Assembly (NCBI GenBank): GCA_024811115.1
Contig: JAKOGH010000609.1
Span: forward strand, 1 to 10,207
Direction of reading: 5' to 3'
Source: Terana coerulea
Taxonomy: Eukaryota > Basidiomycota > Agaricomycetes > Polyporales > Phanerochaetaceae
Length of the DNA: 10,207 bases
The notes under the pieces were generated by a model. The model worked only from the letters and a program-made list of their open reading frames with translations. It made no database searches and was not told the origin of the DNA. The stretch's first letter is position 1, and each line of letters opens with the position of its first letter. Shown here in pieces: positions 7,566 to 10,207 of this stretch. The translations under genes and the position numbers were made by a program.

Positions 7566-7625
7566 CGCGGGAAACTCAGACGCGTGCCTCCAGACGCAGA
7601 GCCTTCGTGGCGTCTGTGATGGCCG
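7565..7625 (-). repeat. Conserved 60-nt block, copy 3 of 3, inverted
   Basis: The plus strand reads GCGCGGGAAACTCAGACG then CCAGACGCAGAGCCTTCG, the reverse complement of copy 1 at about 80 percent by eye. The plus-strand reading RGKLRRVPPDAEPSWRL parallels the minus-strand reading of copy 1. Confidence 0.6.
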
Positions 7626-7699
7626 ACAAGGCATTTGCGGGGCTCAGTTATAGCGTACGGTCTTCAGTTGCTCGGTGACTGGGTTGCAGGGATCGAGCT

Positions 7700-8420
7700 C
7701 TGGTCGGGCCTCAAGCGACACGAGGTAACTGAAGAACGCGTACCTGCAGCACCACGCACTGCCCTCTTCCCACAGCGGCATACTCGCTCTACACTTCTCC
7801 ACAGACATTCAACGCGTCGATTCCATCGAACGACTTCCTGACCCGACGTCGGTGCACTCTGGACCGTGCCTGGGAACGCGGTTGGGGCGGGGAAGGCGTC
7901 GGCGCAGGGCGGTCGTTCGGTCGTGACGCGTCTACGTCACCGTTCTCGAGAACGTAATGGAGACGAGAAAGGTGGTTGGGGTCGGGACGGGTCTCGGCGT
8001 GGTGCGGTGGCTTTGCATGGTGGTGCGGGGGCGCGAGCAGGTGAAGGCGGGAAGAAAGACGCGAAGCGCTGGCCGCGTCTTGACCCGATCCACCACCATG
8101 CTTCCGTCGCTCACTAAAGCACCTCGCGGACAGCCATGACACCGTCGCGTCGTGACAGACGACATGTCGCGAGATCCGCTTCGTGCGCTGGGGCGCCGCG
8201 GCCTCGGCCAACGACAGCCAGCTGGAAGCCGTGTCAAGCCCCAGGCCTGTCTCCTTGTTCTCTACTGTACTTGTCGTGCGCATCTTCGGGGCACCTGTCG
8301 CCGCGTCACCTGTCTGCTTGTCAGGCTCTGGAGCATCCTCAACCTGCGTCGCTCGACCACGTCCTCTAAATCTGCTGTCTACATCGATGATACTTCCGAG
8401 GGTGAGTGTGCTTTCCTCCC
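7700..8420. repeat. Diverged direct repeat B (partner at 605-1230)
   Basis: This is the partner of repeat A, in the same orientation about 7.1 kb away. It keeps one long minus-strand frame, listed separately. Its left end (AGCGGCATAC..ACACTTCTC, 7775-7800) also matches the end of the plus-strand hydrophobin relic at 9920-9942, so the repeat may include hydrophobin-derived DNA. Confidence 0.7.
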
Positions 8421-8484
8421 AATCTCTGCTGCTACGCGCAGGTTTCATGATGCCAAGCGATGGTCGCTTCGTGAGCATTTCCAT
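7789..8484 (-). CDS. Unrecognised 231-codon open frame in repeat B
   Basis: I do not recognise the product. The N-terminal 100 residues are polar and charged (TLTLGSIIDVDSRFRGRG, KQTGDAATGAP) and read like a cytoplasmic tail or disordered segment. The rest is rich in Ser, Arg, His and Pro (DASRPNDRPAPTPS). There is no signal peptide or clear membrane helix. Copy A keeps parts of this sequence (GKQTGD.TTGAT, SSRLHLLA, NVDASRP.D.PAPTPS) with several differences in multiples of three, which hints at former coding. A CAG acceptor just upstream (about 8497) suggests the ATG at 8484 may instead be an internal Met of a 3' exon. It may equally be chance openness in GC-rich DNA. Confidence 0.3.
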   Translation of the reverse strand: MEMLTKRPSLGIMKPARSSRDWEESTLTLGSIIDVDSRFRGRGRATQVEDAPEPDKQTGDAATGAPKMRTTSTVENKETGLGLDTASSWLSLAEAAAPQRTKRISRHVVCHDATVSWLSARCFSERRKHGGGSGQDAASASRLSSRLHLLAPPHHHAKPPHHAETRPDPNHLSRLHYVLENGDVDASRPNDRPAPTPSPPQPRSQARSRVHRRRVRKSFDGIDALNVCGEV

Positions 8485-9570
8485 ATGTTCGACGCCTGAC
8501 GGGCGTATGACAAAATTTCAGACTGAGTAACCTGTTTCTATGCCTCTGCTTGAACGTGTATCGAGGCGCTGAAAACCACCCTAATTTGCAGTTGCGAGGA
8601 CGTGGGCTTCGTACGTGACATCTACGTGTCCGCGACGATGGCGTATCCAGCGGAAACGCTGGTTGCCCGTGTGCAGGAATACCGCCGCACGCTTTAGGAC
8701 CAAGACGAGGCTATCTCAAGCACACCTGCGCGGCGTGCGCATGAAACTAAGAATATGCCGATCTCAGGCCATGATCTTCGGATTATTTTCACGCATATAC
8801 CTGCCCATTCTTTACCTCGGTGCCTTGGGGACCACACTGGCGCAGAACCAGAAAGGACCGCTACTATCCTCGGAGCTCGGTGTTCTTCCAAACGAGCGCC
8901 GCCGCGCTGTGCTCAAGCGTGACTCATCCTCAGGGCGATCTCCGTCAGTTATAATGGCCCCGGTCACGCTGCGCGCTCTGCCCCGCCCTCCATTCCACGG
9001 AAGACGATCCCGGTGCGCCGGCGGCGCGCGTCGGATCCCTCTACCCGCCGCCCCCTTCGCCGCCTCGCGCGCGCAGCTGCCAGCGCCGAGTCCGTTGTTC
9101 CGCGCCTCCAGCGCCGCGATGCGCACGCCATCCCCACTCTGCCGCCTCAGCCGTTCTGCTTTTCCGGAGCTGGCTGAATCACACAGGCCTCTAAAACTGT
9201 GGCGCGCGCGCACTGAGTGCCGGCACTCCCTCTGTTCTCCTTGGGCTGCCCGCCCTGTCAATACGCGTCTGGTTCGTACTCGATGGGCTAGTCGATCTTG
9301 TTTCGGAATGGCTGCTTGCAAGGGATTCAGAGGATGCATATAGGCGTCGAGGGGTCAACATCTGTCTGAGAAGCCTCCTCGCCCAGCTCACGGTGTGAGC
9401 GCCGCCATCGAGTACACGTCCATCATGCGTACCCGGTCTCCGCACCGCGCGCTGCACGCTCACGCGCTGCCTCTGCCCAACACCCGCCGTCTCCGCCACG
9501 CGTGCCGTCCACAGTTGCCGAAGTCAGGGAAAGCCAGCACAGCCGGACGCGGGCCGGGCCCCACCAGCGC
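8485..9570. other. Unassigned GC-rich region; no supportable gene
   Basis: Frames of 242 codons (plus, 8615-9343) and 175 codons (minus, 9339-8812) overlap, but neither shows a signal peptide, domain or repeat I recognise. Both have the Arg/Ala/Ser/Pro bias of GC-rich noncoding DNA. A plus-strand stretch at 8592-8696 follows a CTAATTTGCAG acceptor-like site and reads VGFVRDIYVSATMAYPAETL before a TAG. It could be the last exon fragment of a lost gene, but no upstream exon was found. Confidence 0.35.
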
Positions 9571-9574
9571 GCAC

Positions 9575-9940
9575 CCGCGGTGAGTAGTGCCCTGTCGCGT
9601 CTCGCGTGTCGCAGTGCGGCGGCTGGTGACGCGCCGCGTACTGGCAGGCTACGTCCGCCGCGGGCGCTGCCCGCTCGCCCATCAGCGTCGTGGGCGTGCG
9701 CGTGCAGCGGCACGACCGTCTCGCGCCCCGACTAGGGTTTGTTTCCGTCCGTCTCTTCACCTCCGCCTTGTTCCCATGGACGTGTTCCTCACAGCATATA
9801 TTTCTTCCGTGCAGAACGGTGTCGGCTTCGGCTGCGTCCGTGACACGACCAGTCCGAAGGGTGGCGCGGCGCCGAGCACGCCCATTAGCATCGTCGGTGA
9901 CGCCGGCTCTGCTGCTGCGCGTAGCGGCATACACTTCTCT
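9575..9940 (+). pseudogene. Hydrophobin relic R3 on the plus strand
   Basis: A donor-like GTGAGTAGTGCCC at 9580 is followed by RSPISVVGV (9672-9698) and, one frame over, ACSGTTVSRPD-stop. An intron-like stretch then ends TCCGTGCAG at 9814. The next exon reads NGVGFGCVRDTTSP (9815 onward) and GGAAPSTP, matching the start of the inter-module exon of the intact gene. PISIVGDAGSAA follows. The fourth cysteine is Arg, an 11-nt deletion breaks the frame, the Lys-Lys-Arg of the linker is lost, and the next cysteine pair is missing. It derives from a multi-module hydrophobin, since a linker follows the last cysteine, and lies opposite to the live genes. Confidence 0.7.
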
Positions 9941-9949
9941 AACACCGAC

Positions 9950-10207
9950 AGTTTCACTTGTTGGAATTCGGTGTTTGGGCGTCTTGCCACCAAGCCCGGA
10001 TGACGCCAGTAGTGCAAACCTTATTCTCGTAGACACATCCGCTGTACGCTACATCCGTCTCGTTGTTGTTGAATCCACCCCTTTGTTTACTCGTATACCT
10101 CAAATATCACTGTGCGTCCTGAAGTATATTAATAGCATATACCAGTGAATTATGTAGAGTTTTTAGTGAAGTCATAGGTTTGGACGAGTTGTCCAAGTTG
10201 TACTGGT
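9950..10207. other. No gene seen; A+T-richer right edge
   Basis: The sequence becomes A+T rich after about 10060 (for example GTATATTAATAGCATATACC) with stops in all frames. It may be intergenic DNA; nothing else is visible. Confidence 0.4.

Noticed and set aside
8615..9343. 242-codon plus-strand frame as a gene
   Set aside because: Its composition is dominated by Arg, Ser, Pro and Ala, it has no motif or homologous copy in the window, and it overlaps an equally open frame on the minus strand.
9930..10010. Continuation of relic R3 into a further module
   Set aside because: After about 9942 the sequence matches repeat B rather than any hydrophobin exon, and no cysteine motif follows.

Overview
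The window looks like nuclear DNA of a filamentous basidiomycete, most likely an Agaricomycete. The evidence is short (55-67 nt) GT-AG introns with CTGAC/CTAAC-type branch sites, GC-rich coding exons, and class I hydrophobin genes. The exact taxon cannot be read from the sequence. No rRNA, tRNA, CRISPR array or intact transposon was seen.

The core is a cluster of secreted hydrophobin genes on the minus strand. The main gene (5624 down to 4178) has seven exons and six phase-0 introns and encodes a predicted 363-residue protein. Its order is signal peptide, a short propeptide ending in Lys-Arg, about 14 PTGIL-type pentapeptide repeats, then three near-identical hydrophobin modules in tandem. 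A Lys-Lys-Arg sits in each linker. This looks like a polyprotein that Kex2 could cut into three separate hydrophobins. A paralogue with the same signal peptide, repeat region and one module lies downstream (2462 down to 1813). Its first exon carries a one-base frameshift in a C-run. All four modules lack exactly the first and sixth canonical cysteines, the two that pair with each other in known hydrophobins.

The two genes have matching promoters: a shared motif at -141 and a TATA box at -85 from each ATG. Their upstream regions (about 2590-3800 and 5740-7000) are diverged copies, so the genes arose by segmental duplication. One copy contains a perfect 12-bp hairpin at 3089-3118; the other keeps a degenerate version.

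The flanks hold dead material from the same cluster: three hydrophobin relics (1-190 and 400-528 on minus, 9575-9940 on plus), a relic copy of the upstream region (180-405), and a pair of diverged direct repeats (605-1230 and 7700-8420). The second of these repeats keeps a 231-codon minus-strand ORF of unknown function, while the first is frameshifted. Regions 1230-1812, 7000-7565, 8485-9570 and 9950-10207 have no gene I can support.
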